Shown here: one piece after another, positions 26,505 to 35,547 of the stretch
Numbering within the stretch: position 1 is the stretch's first letter
Layout: the number at the start of each line of letters is the position of its first letter
Assembly: GCA_002470275.1 (NCBI GenBank)
Contig: DKNY01000016.1
Coordinates: 1 to 40,256 of the forward strand
Source: Gammaproteobacteria bacterium UBA7376
GTDB taxonomy: Bacteria > Pseudomonadota > Gammaproteobacteria > Pseudomonadales > Azotimanducaceae
Direction of reading: 5' to 3'
Length of the DNA stretch: 40,256 nucleotides
Position numbers and translations under genes: made by a program
The notes under the pieces: model-generated
What the model saw: the letters and a program-made list of their open reading frames with translations, nothing else
Told to the model about the DNA's origin: nothing
Database searches by the model: none

Positions 26505-26860
26505 CAATCCCATACTAAGCGACTTCCTTCACGCACGCCGAAGCGATCGAGTCCCCCTGCGGGAAACTCCAAAACCATGGCCGCCCCCAAACACAGGCTG
26601 GCACGCCACGGCATCAGATCATACCGCGTCTTTAGGACCCGACCCTGCTCGTCTAAAAAAGCCACATCGATGGTCATGCGCATAAAGAACGTATGAATCG
26701 CGTTACAGGGCGCAATGGCCAAACAGTCGCCGGCAGGCAGCCTCGTTCTGCCCATCAACCCCAACAGGCGCTGCCACCAGGCCCGAGCCTGGGCAATGTG
26801 TAGCGGCCCGCCTTCGACGCCGTCGTGAGCCCCCTCTAGCCTGCCGCTCATAACCTCCAC
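26504..26860 (-). CDS. DUF192 family protein within the Tad operon
   Basis: A 118-residue DUF192 protein recognised by ARAWWQRLLGLMGR, the conserved IHTFFMRMTIDVAFLD and VLEFPAGGLDRFGVREG. The family is a small beta-barrel of unknown function, often exported in other organisms; no signal peptide is visible here. Start is GTG 26860, with an ATG three codons later as alternative. Nine bases separate it from the TadC stop, and its own stop overlaps TadD, so it is an integral operon member. Confidence 0.85.
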   Translation of the reverse strand: MEVMSGRLEGAHDGVEGGPLHIAQARAWWQRLLGLMGRTRLPAGDCLAIAPCNAIHTFFMRMTIDVAFLDEQGRVLKTRYDLMPWRASLCLGAAMVLEFPAGGLDRFGVREGSRLVWD

Positions 26861-26869
26861 GACAAAGGC

Positions 26870-27751
26870 CTAAAAGGCACCGTCAGCCATGAACTTCATG
26901 ACGATGGGAAACAGCAGAATGATGAAGGTCAGCGGGAAAATAAAGATGACCAAGGGCACGATCAGCTTGACCGGGGCCTCCATTGCCAGCTTCTCCGCCC
27001 GCTGAAAGCGTTCGTTAAGGCGCTGCTGAGCCTGGGCATACAGGGTGTCCTTCAGGCTAGAACCCAGCTTGTCAGCCTGCACAACCGCACGCACAAAGGT
27101 GCTGATATCGGATATCTCAACGCGATCATCGAAACGATTCAGGGCGTCCGCTCGGGAATACCCCGAGTTGATGTCCCGTAAGATGACTCTGAACTCATTA
27201 CGCATGGCACCATGGGGCCCCTTATCAACCGCCTGCTTGAGGGCGCCAGAGAAGTTCAGGCCCGCATCAACACACATGGTGAGATACTCCAGGTAGAGGG
27301 GTAGGTTCCGGACCAGTTCCTCCCCCCGCCGACGCTTGTAGTCAATAATCCAGAACTGGGGCAGCATAAACCCGACCGCCGCGGCAACGCCCATCACCAG
27401 GGTGGCCGTCGCGCCCTCTGACGGGGACATCAGCGCGATGCCGCCGAAGAGCAGCGCAAAGACGATTCTACCGGCCCAGTATTCCTCCGCCGTCAGCATG
27501 AAGCTACAGCCGTTCTTTTGCAGCATCTCTTCGGCACCTGCCAGCCACTTGTCGGGGAAGTTAGACGTCCCCAGCAGGGCAATGAGGCGCACAAGCCCCA
27601 TTACCGGCATAAAGATTCCCGGCGGGGGGTCCATATTATCGGTGCCCCGATCAGACGTCATAATGAACAGACGAAGCACTAACATCACCACGGCGGATAC
27701 CGCCAGCACGACCGAAGCGGCGATGATCAGGTATTGAATATCTTGCGTCAT
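26870..27751 (-). CDS. tadC: TadC, Flp pilus inner-membrane platform protein
   Basis: A 293-residue inner-membrane protein with the type II secretion F domain (EYLTMCVDAGLNFSGALKQA at about residues 152-171), N-terminal helices and a C-terminal pair of helices (LIVPLVIFIFPLTFIILLFP). It pairs with TadB to form the assembly platform moved by the CpaF/TadA ATPase. It starts nine bases after TadB. Confidence 0.9.
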   Translation of the reverse strand: MTQDIQYLIIAASVVLAVSAVVMLVLRLFIMTSDRGTDNMDPPPGIFMPVMGLVRLIALLGTSNFPDKWLAGAEEMLQKNGCSFMLTAEEYWAGRIVFALLFGGIALMSPSEGATATLVMGVAAAVGFMLPQFWIIDYKRRRGEELVRNLPLYLEYLTMCVDAGLNFSGALKQAVDKGPHGAMRNEFRVILRDINSGYSRADALNRFDDRVEISDISTFVRAVVQADKLGSSLKDTLYAQAQQRLNERFQRAEKLAMEAPVKLIVPLVIFIFPLTFIILLFPIVMKFMADGAF

Positions 27752-27760
27752 GGCTCCGCC

Positions 27761-28633
27761 CTAGCTATCGATGCTGGTGACTTTGTTGATAAAGATGAAG
27801 CCCAAAACCTGCATCACGACGATGATCATCATCACCAGGTTGCCCTCTGCGGTGCTCAACAGTTTACCCATGGACTCGGGGTCGATCAGCGATAGACCTC
27901 CGCCCACGAGAATCGGCAGGGCCGCCATGAATTTGCCCTGAGCCTTGCCCTGAGCAGTCAAGCTTTCGATTTTGCCTTCCATTGTGAACTTCCGCCGCAG
28001 AGTCTCAGCAATACCAAAGATGGTGTCCACCAGGTTACCCCCTACCTCACGGCTGATCCGTACCGCCGAGGTGGCCATGATCAGACTGTCGATGGGCACC
28101 CGTTGCTCCATCTGGACTAGGGCGTCATCCAGCGATACGCCCACCTGAGTCTTACGCACTACCAGGTTCATTTCTTGAGAAAAAGGCGCCGGAGATTCCT
28201 TGGCCACGGTTTGCAGCGCTGAGGCAATGCTGGCACCGGACTGAAGGCTGCTGGCCAGCATCATAAAGGCGTCCGGCAGCTGCTCTTCGATTTTCTTAAA
28301 GCGCCGCGAGCGCTCCCGCGCCCAGTAAAAGCCGGGGAACAACATCATGAAGACCGCAACCGTCGCGCTCACAACCATGGAGCCAAAGAACCAATGGGCC
28401 AAACCCACGACGGCGATCGTGGCCCCCACATTGCCCCAGAACAGATGAACCGGGTTGGCGCTGATAAACAAATCTGACGCCTCGCGCTGATTCCTCTCCA
28501 GGTTTCGACGCACCAAGAGATTGCCAACGCCCACGAAGAAATTTGAAGAACCGTAGGCGATGACCGCAAAGAAAGCGCCGGTTCCAACCACGGCCATCAG
28601 CGTTGCGGCCAACATCATCAAGTTATTCGTCAT
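27761..28633 (-). CDS. tadB: TadB, Flp pilus inner-membrane platform protein
   Basis: A 290-residue inner-membrane T2SSF-domain protein: ASSLQSGASIASALQTVAKE (about residues 130-149), VAVFMMLFPGFYWAR and a C-terminal hydrophobic helix (MMIIVVMQVLGFIFI). It overlaps the ATPase gene by four bases (ATGA), indicating coupled translation. Confidence 0.9.
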   Translation of the reverse strand: MTNNLMMLAATLMAVVGTGAFFAVIAYGSSNFFVGVGNLLVRRNLERNQREASDLFISANPVHLFWGNVGATIAVVGLAHWFFGSMVVSATVAVFMMLFPGFYWARERSRRFKKIEEQLPDAFMMLASSLQSGASIASALQTVAKESPAPFSQEMNLVVRKTQVGVSLDDALVQMEQRVPIDSLIMATSAVRISREVGGNLVDTIFGIAETLRRKFTMEGKIESLTAQGKAQGKFMAALPILVGGGLSLIDPESMGKLLSTAEGNLVMMIIVVMQVLGFIFINKVTSIDS

Positions 28634-30285
28634 GTTCGAAAAATTTCCAGGTTAAGTTCAATGCCTCTCTCCTTTAAGTCCTGATAGAAGACCGGCACCG
28701 CACCGGTAGGCTCATAGCGCCCCCGGACGTTCCCCTCATTGTCGAAGCCCTCTTGATTAAAGCGGAAGATTTCGGACAGCTGGATGGTATCCCCCTCAAT
28801 CCCGGTGATCTCAGTAATACTGGTCACCCGACGCGATCCATCGGGGAATCGCGTCTGCTGCACGATCATATGAACGGCTGAGGATATCTGTTCGCGGATG
28901 GCGGTAATGGGCAGGTCCATGCCGGCCATCAGCACCATCACCTCTAGCCTGCGAAGCATATCTCGTGGGCTGTTGGCGTGGGCCGTGGTTAGGGAGCCAT
29001 CGTGGCCGGTGTTCATGGCCTGAAGCATGTCCAAGGCCTCTCCGCCGCGACACTCCCCCACGACAATCCGGTCGGGCCGCATTCGGAGACAGTTCTTCAC
29101 CAAGTCGCGAATGGTCACCTGACCACGGCCCTCCATATTGGGTGGTCGCGCTTCCAGGCAGACGACGTGGGGCTGCACCAGCTTAAGTTCGGCCGCGTCC
29201 TCTACCGTGACTACACGCTCTGCCGCAGGAATGTAGTTGGACAATACGTTAAGCAGCGTTGTCTTTCCGGACCCGGTACCGCCAGATACGATGACGTTAC
29301 GCTTCCAAATGACCGTATTGGCCATGAGTTCAACCATGCCCTCGCTCACGGCGCCAAAGCCCAGCAAATCCGAGGCCTCCAGTCGCTTGGTCGCAAACTT
29401 ACGAATGGTAAGGCAGGGGCCACGCAAGGCCAGGGGCGGAATAATCGCGTTCACCCGAGACCCATCTCGCAGACGCGCATCCACCATGGGCGAGCTTTCG
29501 TCGATACGACGCCCTAGGGGCGAGATGATGCGTTCAATCGTTGAAAGCACGGCATCCGCACTACTGAACTCCACCTCGGTCTTGGTCAACTTACCGGAGC
29601 GTTCAACATAGATATCGTCATGAGCGTTGACCATGACCTCAGTGACGCTGGGATCCGCGAGCAAGTCTTCGATGGCGCCCAAATCCACCGTTTCATCAAG
29701 CACAATCTTTTTCAGCCGACTGCGATCAATGCCTTCGGGAATGCCCTTTTCGATAGAGACGATGCACTTTTCAATTAGATCATCGAGAAAGTTACGCAGT
29801 TCGTCATGGGACATTTCGTCCAGGTGCACGCGCCCCAAATCAAGCTGCCGAAGCAGCTCTTTATGAACAAATTTAGCCCACTGCATGTAGTCGGAGAGCG
29901 AGGCGGACCCTGAATCTGCCTCCTCAACGACATCGCCTTGAGCATCTGCCGCCTCCCCCTCAGTCTGGTCGGAGGCTGTTTGAGGCTGCGCCTCATTGAC
30001 CACAACCCGCAGCTCATAGCCGCCGAATTCAACGACGTCGCCCGAAGACATCGGGCCGAAGCGCTTGCACATCTCGCCGTTAACGGTAAGACCAAAGCCC
30101 CGACTCACATCCTCGATGAAGATGCCGGCCAAATCTTTTTCTACCCGCACATGACGCGGCGCGACGGACCAACCTTTGACGCGAATCAGCGCATCTCGCG
30201 CCTTGCCGATATCGCAGCTCGCACCGTTGCAAACTGCTGCTTCGACAAAATCTCCGGATTTAGAGGTAACTGATATTTCGAACAT
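28630..30285 (-). CDS. tadA: CpaF/TadA secretion ATPase with N-terminal FHA-like domain
   Basis: A 551-residue cytoplasmic ATPase powering pilus assembly. Residues 1-100 resemble a forkhead-associated domain: SVAPRHVRV, then a Ser/Gly segment leading to LTVNG, then GDVVEFGGYELRV. An acidic linker (about 100-130) follows, then the CpaF N-terminal helical region. The ATPase core has Walker A GGTGSGKTT at 335-343, the Asp/Glu box VEDAAELKL, VGECRGGEALDMLQAMNTGHDG (Walker B region) and TTAHANSP. FHA domains bind phosphothreonine, so phosphorylation control is plausible. Its start is 22 bases after the secretin stop, with no TadZ/CpaE gene between. Confidence 0.92.
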   Translation of the reverse strand: MFEISVTSKSGDFVEAAVCNGASCDIGKARDALIRVKGWSVAPRHVRVEKDLAGIFIEDVSRGFGLTVNGEMCKRFGPMSSGDVVEFGGYELRVVVNEAQPQTASDQTEGEAADAQGDVVEEADSGSASLSDYMQWAKFVHKELLRQLDLGRVHLDEMSHDELRNFLDDLIEKCIVSIEKGIPEGIDRSRLKKIVLDETVDLGAIEDLLADPSVTEVMVNAHDDIYVERSGKLTKTEVEFSSADAVLSTIERIISPLGRRIDESSPMVDARLRDGSRVNAIIPPLALRGPCLTIRKFATKRLEASDLLGFGAVSEGMVELMANTVIWKRNVIVSGGTGSGKTTLLNVLSNYIPAAERVVTVEDAAELKLVQPHVVCLEARPPNMEGRGQVTIRDLVKNCLRMRPDRIVVGECRGGEALDMLQAMNTGHDGSLTTAHANSPRDMLRRLEVMVLMAGMDLPITAIREQISSAVHMIVQQTRFPDGSRRVTSITEITGIEGDTIQLSEIFRFNQEGFDNEGNVRGRYEPTGAVPVFYQDLKERGIELNLEIFRT

Positions 30286-30307
30286 TTATCTATCCAAAAA
30301 AGGGGCG

Positions 30308-31738
30308 CTATCGGGCTAACGCTTCTTTTGCCTTGTTGAATTCGTCCAGTATGCCTTCTGAGATTTCTAACATGGCCTTGTTATCACCACTCTGCATATC
30401 GTCAATCGGCGTTGGCGTTATCAGGATGACCAACTCCGTCTCACCCTCGGTGAAACTCTTGTTCCTGAATAAGTTTCCTAAGCCGGGGATATCCGACAGC
30501 CACTTGATGCCGCTGTAGGCGATTTGCTCTTCTCGCTGAATTAGACCTGCTAACGCCAGGGTATCACCGGGTATCAGCTTGATGTCGTTTTCGCTTGAAC
30601 GTTTCTTGAATGCAGGTTGGCCATCCACCGCATTAGACAAATCCAGCGCGCTCACTTCGATGCTGACCCGTGCCATTAAGTTGTCGTAGCGGTCCAGGGT
30701 GGGTTCGATCTCTAGCAAGATACCGTAGTCCTTGTAGGTCACGCTGGTTCCACTCACCGAGCTGGTCACAACGGGCACCTCACCTCCTACGGTCAGGTTT
30801 GCCTTGCCGCCACTGCGGGTGCTGAGCCGAGGATTGGTCAACGTCATGGCGGCACCGTTAGCCTCTAGGACATTGATCATGGACAGAATCGAGGTGCCGA
30901 TGCCCCAAAAGGTATAGCTCCTTTGCTGCGCCGCAGCCAGGGTCCGTTGGTCGGCTAATGAGTACTCGTCTTCGGTATCTAGGTCTGTGCCCAGCAACAG
31001 GGAAAGCGGGTCCATGGTGTCGGCCAGCAAGGTTCCTACCGGAGTGGATGCATTATCGTTCTCGGGCAGGCGACCTAGCGTATTGGTTGACCAAATATCC
31101 TCATAGCCTAGGGAGGGACCGGCAAAGCTGGTGGACCAGTTGATCCCCAATTCTTCCGTGACGTCCCGCCCGATCTCAACGATGCGAACGTCGAAGTGGA
31201 GCATATCCTGCTCGAACTCCGTCAGCTCTCGAGCCAGGATCAGCATCCCATCGTAACGCTCCTTCACCAGCTTGACCCGATCCAGGTCCCGAGTATCGAT
31301 TTGGCCGTCCACCACAATACGACGTCCTACCGTGCTGATCTTGATGCCCTCAATATCTCCCAGGAGTTCTCGCACCTCCAGAGCCTGCCGCCACCCGTTG
31401 CTTTCTACGATAACGACGGGGAGGGTTTTACGTTGGCCGTCAGAAAACCAGACCTGCATATTCGTTTCGCCGGCTGCTTCACCGATGAGCACGATTTCCC
31501 CATTTTCTAGAAGCGTGGAGCTAACGATCTTGGTATTACCCACGGACAGCCGCATTACGTTCGGAGCCTTCAGCACCTTTGACTCTCCGGCGTACATAGT
31601 CAGCAGCGTGGGCCAGCTATCGTGCGCAGCCGCCTGAAAGTGAGTCAGCGTTAACGCTAGCACCATGCCACCGACCAAGGCTCTCTTGATCGTCAATCTG
31701 AATTCCGTAATCAGACTCAGTCTCTTTGAACGCATCAT
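30308..31738 (-). CDS. cpaC: CpaC/RcpA outer-membrane secretin
   Basis: A 476-residue secretin forming the outer-membrane pilus channel. It has a signal peptide (about residues 20-38), the pilus/BON-type N domain (APNVMRLSVGNTKIVSS and VIVESNGWRQALEVRELLG), and the C-terminal secretin core (NPRLSTRSGGKANLTVGGEVP, TLALAGLIQREEQ, IPGLGNLFRNKSF, ELVILITPTPI). The ATG overlaps the CpaB stop by one base (TAATG). Confidence 0.92.
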   Translation of the reverse strand: MMRSKRLSLITEFRLTIKRALVGGMVLALTLTHFQAAAHDSWPTLLTMYAGESKVLKAPNVMRLSVGNTKIVSSTLLENGEIVLIGEAAGETNMQVWFSDGQRKTLPVVIVESNGWRQALEVRELLGDIEGIKISTVGRRIVVDGQIDTRDLDRVKLVKERYDGMLILARELTEFEQDMLHFDVRIVEIGRDVTEELGINWSTSFAGPSLGYEDIWSTNTLGRLPENDNASTPVGTLLADTMDPLSLLLGTDLDTEDEYSLADQRTLAAAQQRSYTFWGIGTSILSMINVLEANGAAMTLTNPRLSTRSGGKANLTVGGEVPVVTSSVSGTSVTYKDYGILLEIEPTLDRYDNLMARVSIEVSALDLSNAVDGQPAFKKRSSENDIKLIPGDTLALAGLIQREEQIAYSGIKWLSDIPGLGNLFRNKSFTEGETELVILITPTPIDDMQSGDNKAMLEISEGILDEFNKAKEALAR

Positions 31739-34494
31739 TATTGCAACCTCACTTTTACTACTGGCGTAATACCATCCTTGGCGGTGCCGCCAGGAATAAA
31801 GTCCACGACTCTATTTATATTGATAGCGGGCTCAACCGCCTTGCTTTCAAGCGTTTCCTGAGTGGATGCCGCATCGGCGGTGTCGATGGTGACACCCTCA
31901 GCAAGCACCTCACCGGTATTCGATACCACCACGCCATTTTCATAGGTGCCGACCACCTCACCCGAGGCATTCACCACCTTGCCGTTCACCAGTTTGCCGA
32001 TCACCTGGCCGCTGGCATCCCGCACAACGCTGACCCCCTCTTCTAGAGGCTCACCGTTCTCGGTCACCATCACTTCATCTTCCTGACCCAGCTCGCCCAG
32101 GTCCTTGCCGACCACGGCCTGGTCCAGCGTTCCCAGGGCACTACCGTCATTGGCTACCGCCTTACCGGAGGCGTCCACCTTACCGATGACCTTGCCGCTG
32201 GCGTCCAGGATTTTCCCATCCTGAACTCGACCAATAATCTTACCGCTGGCGTCGCGGACAACCTGCTCTCGCTTGCCCAGCACCTTGCCGGAGGCATCCA
32301 CAAGCTGATCACCCACCATGCGACCGACCACCTCGCCATTCGCGTTGCGAACCACTTTCTGAGTGGACGCCACAACGTTGCCGTTCCGGTCCACCATGGC
32401 TTTTTCAACGCTACCGAGTACCTGGCCGTCAGCGCTGACCGCCCGTCCAGAGGCATCGACCTTGCCCACGACCTTGCCGTCGGCATCCACAATTTCACCG
32501 TTTACAACGCGGCCAATGACCTTGCCGCTGGCGTCTCGCACCACCTCGGCCTGCTCACCGACAACAACGCCGGCATCATTCACCAGCACCTGCTCAGCCT
32601 TCCCAAGGGAACGACCAGAGAGGCTGCGGGCTTCACCATTTGCATCCACGGTGCCGATGACCTTGCCGGAGTTGTCCACCACCTGACCGTCTACAACCTT
32701 GCCCACGATGTTGCCGCTGGCGTCACGTATCACTCGCTCAGTGCGAGTGGCTTTAGCGGATAGCGCGGAACCGCTGAGGTCCACTTCTTGGCCCGAGGCG
32801 TCCAGCGCCACATTGCGCTCAACCCGGCCAAGCTCTTGACCGTCGTTGCCGATGACGGCGGTATCGATCCGGCCCAAGGAGGAACCGTCGTTGGCCACGG
32901 CGCGGCCGCTGGCATCAACGCGTCCGACCACGTTGCCAGACGCGTCGATAATCTGTCCGTCTTCAATGCGCCCAATGACCCTGCCGCTGGCGTCCCGAAC
33001 AACCTGTTGGCTTTCGCCGACCACGTTGCCACTGGCATCCACGACGCGCCCATCGACGATTTTGCCTACGATGTTGCCGTTCTTATCTCGCACCACGTCG
33101 GCGACTTCGGCTACTTGGGCAATGGGGTCACTGGCGCTGACGTTTCTCACCACCTGGCCCAGGCTTGAGCCATCCAGCGCAACCGCCTGTCCGTTGACCA
33201 CCTTGCCAACCACGTTGCCATTCTGGTCAACAACGTTATCGCCCACAATTCTGCCTACCGGACGGCCATCGGACCCGATGACCACATCCTGCTTAACGCT
33301 GCTGGCACCCAGATTGACTTCGTTGCCGTTCTTATCCAGGGCAACACCCTTCGCCACCGACCCCAGCACTTCACCCGAGGTGCTGACGGCGCGGCCATTC
33401 TTAACCTCCCCGATCACGTTGCCGGCGCGGTCAACGACCTTGCCGTCCACCACTCTACCCACGATGTTTCCTTGAGCGTCTCGGATCACATCGCTCACCT
33501 CGGCCACCCGATTGATAGGGTCATCGGCGGATACATTGCGCGAAATACTGCCCAGGGCCTTACCGTCGAGCCCAACGGCCTGGCCATCAACCACTTCCCC
33601 CACGACGTTGCCGTCGCTGTCTACAATCTTATCACCAACAATTCTGCCCACTGGCTTGCCGTCCGCTCCGATCACCAAGTCTTGAGCTGGCGGCTCATCC
33701 TCAGTCAGCAGGATGTCCACGCCCAGATAGTCGAAATCTACGAGGCTGCTATCGGCAGAGTTACGCAAAACGGCGAAAACGTCGCCCACGGTCTCCGCTA
33801 GCTGAACGCGAGCCACCTGGCGCGGCGTGAGGTTCAACGTAATCAAAGTAAATTCGAGATCGATACCGTCTCTGGAGTTTTTATCCGTCTTGTTCTCATA
33901 GCGGCGTCCATTCTTATCAACCCGCGCGGACTCGATGACCTCAACATTCTGCACCACGGCCATGACTGCTTCTTCAGGCATGGACTGATCCCCACCCTGG
34001 GCCTGGGAATAGCCCAGGTCTGAAATCTCAAAGTTACCCATGAGATCGATACGGTCTCCAGGTCGAAGCAGGCCGTCTACGGAGTCCACCTCGTTCACCC
34101 GAACGGATAGCGCCCGCTTCCCGAGTTCCACTACGTCTGAGAAGTTACGTGCCTTCGTGCTGGTTACCGCATGCCAGGTCATAGGGCGACCGAACTGAAC
34201 GTCGGTTAGCAAAGTGCGATCGACCACGCGCTCAATGTCAGAGGCAAGCAGGCCATTGGCTGGCGCAAACTTCAGGGGGATGCTGCGGGCCGCCAGCTTT
34301 GAGCGGTCAAGGCGCTCCCCTCGGGCCATGTTCTGGCGGGGCACAATCACCCGAACCATCTGCTCGGGCTCGGGCTCTGCCGCTTCGCGGTATCGCTCCT
34401 CCACGCCGGAGAGGTACAACACGACTCCGCCTGCGGCGATCAGGCCCGCGACCGCAGCGATTAACAGCAGTCGCACCCCAGATAATTCTGACAT
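31738..34494 (-). CDS. cpaB: CpaB/RcpC pilus protein with a very large Asp-Gly repeat insert
   Basis: A 918-residue protein, about three times the usual CpaB length. Residues 1-270 are ordinary CpaB/RcpC: one N-terminal helix (about 8-29), a SAF-like segment (VRVIVPRQNMARGERLDRS to GRPMTWHAV) and RALSVRVNEVDSVDGLLRPGDRID. Residues 272-864 are about ten copies of a Val-Val-Arg-Asp-Ala-Ser-Gly-x-Val-Ile-Gly type unit. The last 54 residues contain FIPGGTAKDGITPVVKVRLQ. CpaB lies in the periplasm and helps position the secretin. The repeats may form a beta-solenoid or reach out along the channel; this is inference. The gene is intact across the repeat. Confidence 0.88.
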   Translation of the reverse strand: MSELSGVRLLLIAAVAGLIAAGGVVLYLSGVEERYREAAEPEPEQMVRVIVPRQNMARGERLDRSKLAARSIPLKFAPANGLLASDIERVVDRTLLTDVQFGRPMTWHAVTSTKARNFSDVVELGKRALSVRVNEVDSVDGLLRPGDRIDLMGNFEISDLGYSQAQGGDQSMPEEAVMAVVQNVEVIESARVDKNGRRYENKTDKNSRDGIDLEFTLITLNLTPRQVARVQLAETVGDVFAVLRNSADSSLVDFDYLGVDILLTEDEPPAQDLVIGADGKPVGRIVGDKIVDSDGNVVGEVVDGQAVGLDGKALGSISRNVSADDPINRVAEVSDVIRDAQGNIVGRVVDGKVVDRAGNVIGEVKNGRAVSTSGEVLGSVAKGVALDKNGNEVNLGASSVKQDVVIGSDGRPVGRIVGDNVVDQNGNVVGKVVNGQAVALDGSSLGQVVRNVSASDPIAQVAEVADVVRDKNGNIVGKIVDGRVVDASGNVVGESQQVVRDASGRVIGRIEDGQIIDASGNVVGRVDASGRAVANDGSSLGRIDTAVIGNDGQELGRVERNVALDASGQEVDLSGSALSAKATRTERVIRDASGNIVGKVVDGQVVDNSGKVIGTVDANGEARSLSGRSLGKAEQVLVNDAGVVVGEQAEVVRDASGKVIGRVVNGEIVDADGKVVGKVDASGRAVSADGQVLGSVEKAMVDRNGNVVASTQKVVRNANGEVVGRMVGDQLVDASGKVLGKREQVVRDASGKIIGRVQDGKILDASGKVIGKVDASGKAVANDGSALGTLDQAVVGKDLGELGQEDEVMVTENGEPLEEGVSVVRDASGQVIGKLVNGKVVNASGEVVGTYENGVVVSNTGEVLAEGVTIDTADAASTQETLESKAVEPAININRVVDFIPGGTAKDGITPVVKVRLQ
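31903..33681 (-). repeat. Coding repeat array inside cpaB, about ten units
   Basis: Residues 272-864 of CpaB. The core unit of about 28 residues pairs two beta-strand-like halves, each [DN]-x-x-G-x-[VI]-[VI]-G-x-[VI]-[VI], as in RDASGKVIGRVVNGEIVDAD. The core occurs about ten times, with variable spacers of some 5-40 residues that often read GRAVSxDGxxLGxV. The first two cores with their spacer are duplicated as the next two (each pair has a variant of RNVSAxDPIxxVAEV). The DNA shows the same imperfect direct repeats. Confidence 0.9.
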
Positions 34495-34554
34495 CTTCGC
34501 TCTCCGTTTTTATTGTTTTATGCCCGCAGGCATCTTATGCCGATTCTCTTGTTT

Positions 34555-35547
34555 TTAGTTAGAAATAATCGTTTCAGCAGGGCAACCTTGGTCCCCGGCG
34601 TAGGTACCCAACACCGCGCCTTGATCCTTGAACGAGAGATAGTTCTGCGCAGCGGTCTTGGTTTCATCCGCGTTCCATCCCGTCACGATCACACCACACT
34701 CGCTCACCACCTCGCCCCAGAACTGTTCGGGATAGTCCTCATCGTCTTGATCAACGGCGATGGCGACGAGCACAACATCGCCCGTGGCGACGGGATCGCC
34801 CAGGAAGGACGCATAGTAGGTCGCCCCATGGATCACACCGCCTTCATCTATGTTGCCCTCGGTATCACGCATCTGATACGTGGCTTCCGGACCGCAGAGC
34901 CCGACGGTGTCCTCACTGTCCAGCGGCGAAAGACTCGCGGTGTCGTAGTTTTCACCGGTCACCGTGCTCTGGTACACAAACTTAGCCGCGTCACCCGTCT
35001 CGCAGTCGACTAGCGCCATTGGATCGAGCAAATTACCGTCTTCATCCACTATTCCGTAGGCCGCGCTCGCCGGCACGGATTCGCCGCCAATGGGCGTAAA
35101 TACATCGTCGGCGTAATATCCAATCAGGTTGCCGTCCACATCAAAAACCGAGCCGTCGGCTTGAGCGAAGCCATACACCTGTCCATCCGAGCCCGTAACC
35201 ACCTGCTGCTGGGAAACGCCTTCAACCGGATCGACGATGCCATCAACGCTGCCACTCGAGCCGTCTTCGCCACCGTCGGCTGCGTCGTCCGTCGAATCGC
35301 CGCTCACGCTGGCCGATGTGATCGGATAGCGATGGACGGCGGTCATGGCGTTGCCGTAGCCCTGATACTGATCATGCACTACGCTCAACAGCTTGGTGAT
35401 GCAGTTGTCGTAGCCCGCACAGGCCTCCTCCTGGGGAGACAGTAAGCCGACCAATTCGCCCGCCTTGTACGCCGTGGGAATGCCAATCACCAGAGCCATG
35501 GTGACGATCAGGTACTCGGACATGGCCTGCCCCGACTGCCTTCTCAT
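34555..35547 (-). CDS. Pseudopilin-like protein with CpaB-type Asp-Gly motifs
   Basis: A 330-residue protein starting MRRQSGQAMSEYLIV, a class III prepilin-type site with Glu at +5 after Gly and a following hydrophobic helix. A Ser/Asp/Gly-rich linker (about residues 78-112) leads to a stretch at 116-176 with SDGQVYGFAQADGSVFDVDG and YGIVDEDGNLLDP, a diverged form of the CpaB repeat. The C-terminal part is Cys-containing and unrecognised. Its start overlaps the preceding gene by four bases (ATGA) and cpaB follows after 60 bases. It may be a minor pilin or tip protein. Confidence 0.72.
   Translation of the reverse strand: MRRQSGQAMSEYLIVTMALVIGIPTAYKAGELVGLLSPQEEACAGYDNCITKLLSVVHDQYQGYGNAMTAVHRYPITSASVSGDSTDDAADGGEDGSSGSVDGIVDPVEGVSQQQVVTGSDGQVYGFAQADGSVFDVDGNLIGYYADDVFTPIGGESVPASAAYGIVDEDGNLLDPMALVDCETGDAAKFVYQSTVTGENYDTASLSPLDSEDTVGLCGPEATYQMRDTEGNIDEGGVIHGATYYASFLGDPVATGDVVLVAIAVDQDDEDYPEQFWGEVVSECGVIVTGWNADETKTAAQNYLSFKDQGAVLGTYAGDQGCPAETIISN

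Noticed and set aside
31903..33681. Regular repeats as a CRISPR array
   Set aside because: Repeats are imperfect, in frame, and encode a continuous protein; unit spacing is variable.
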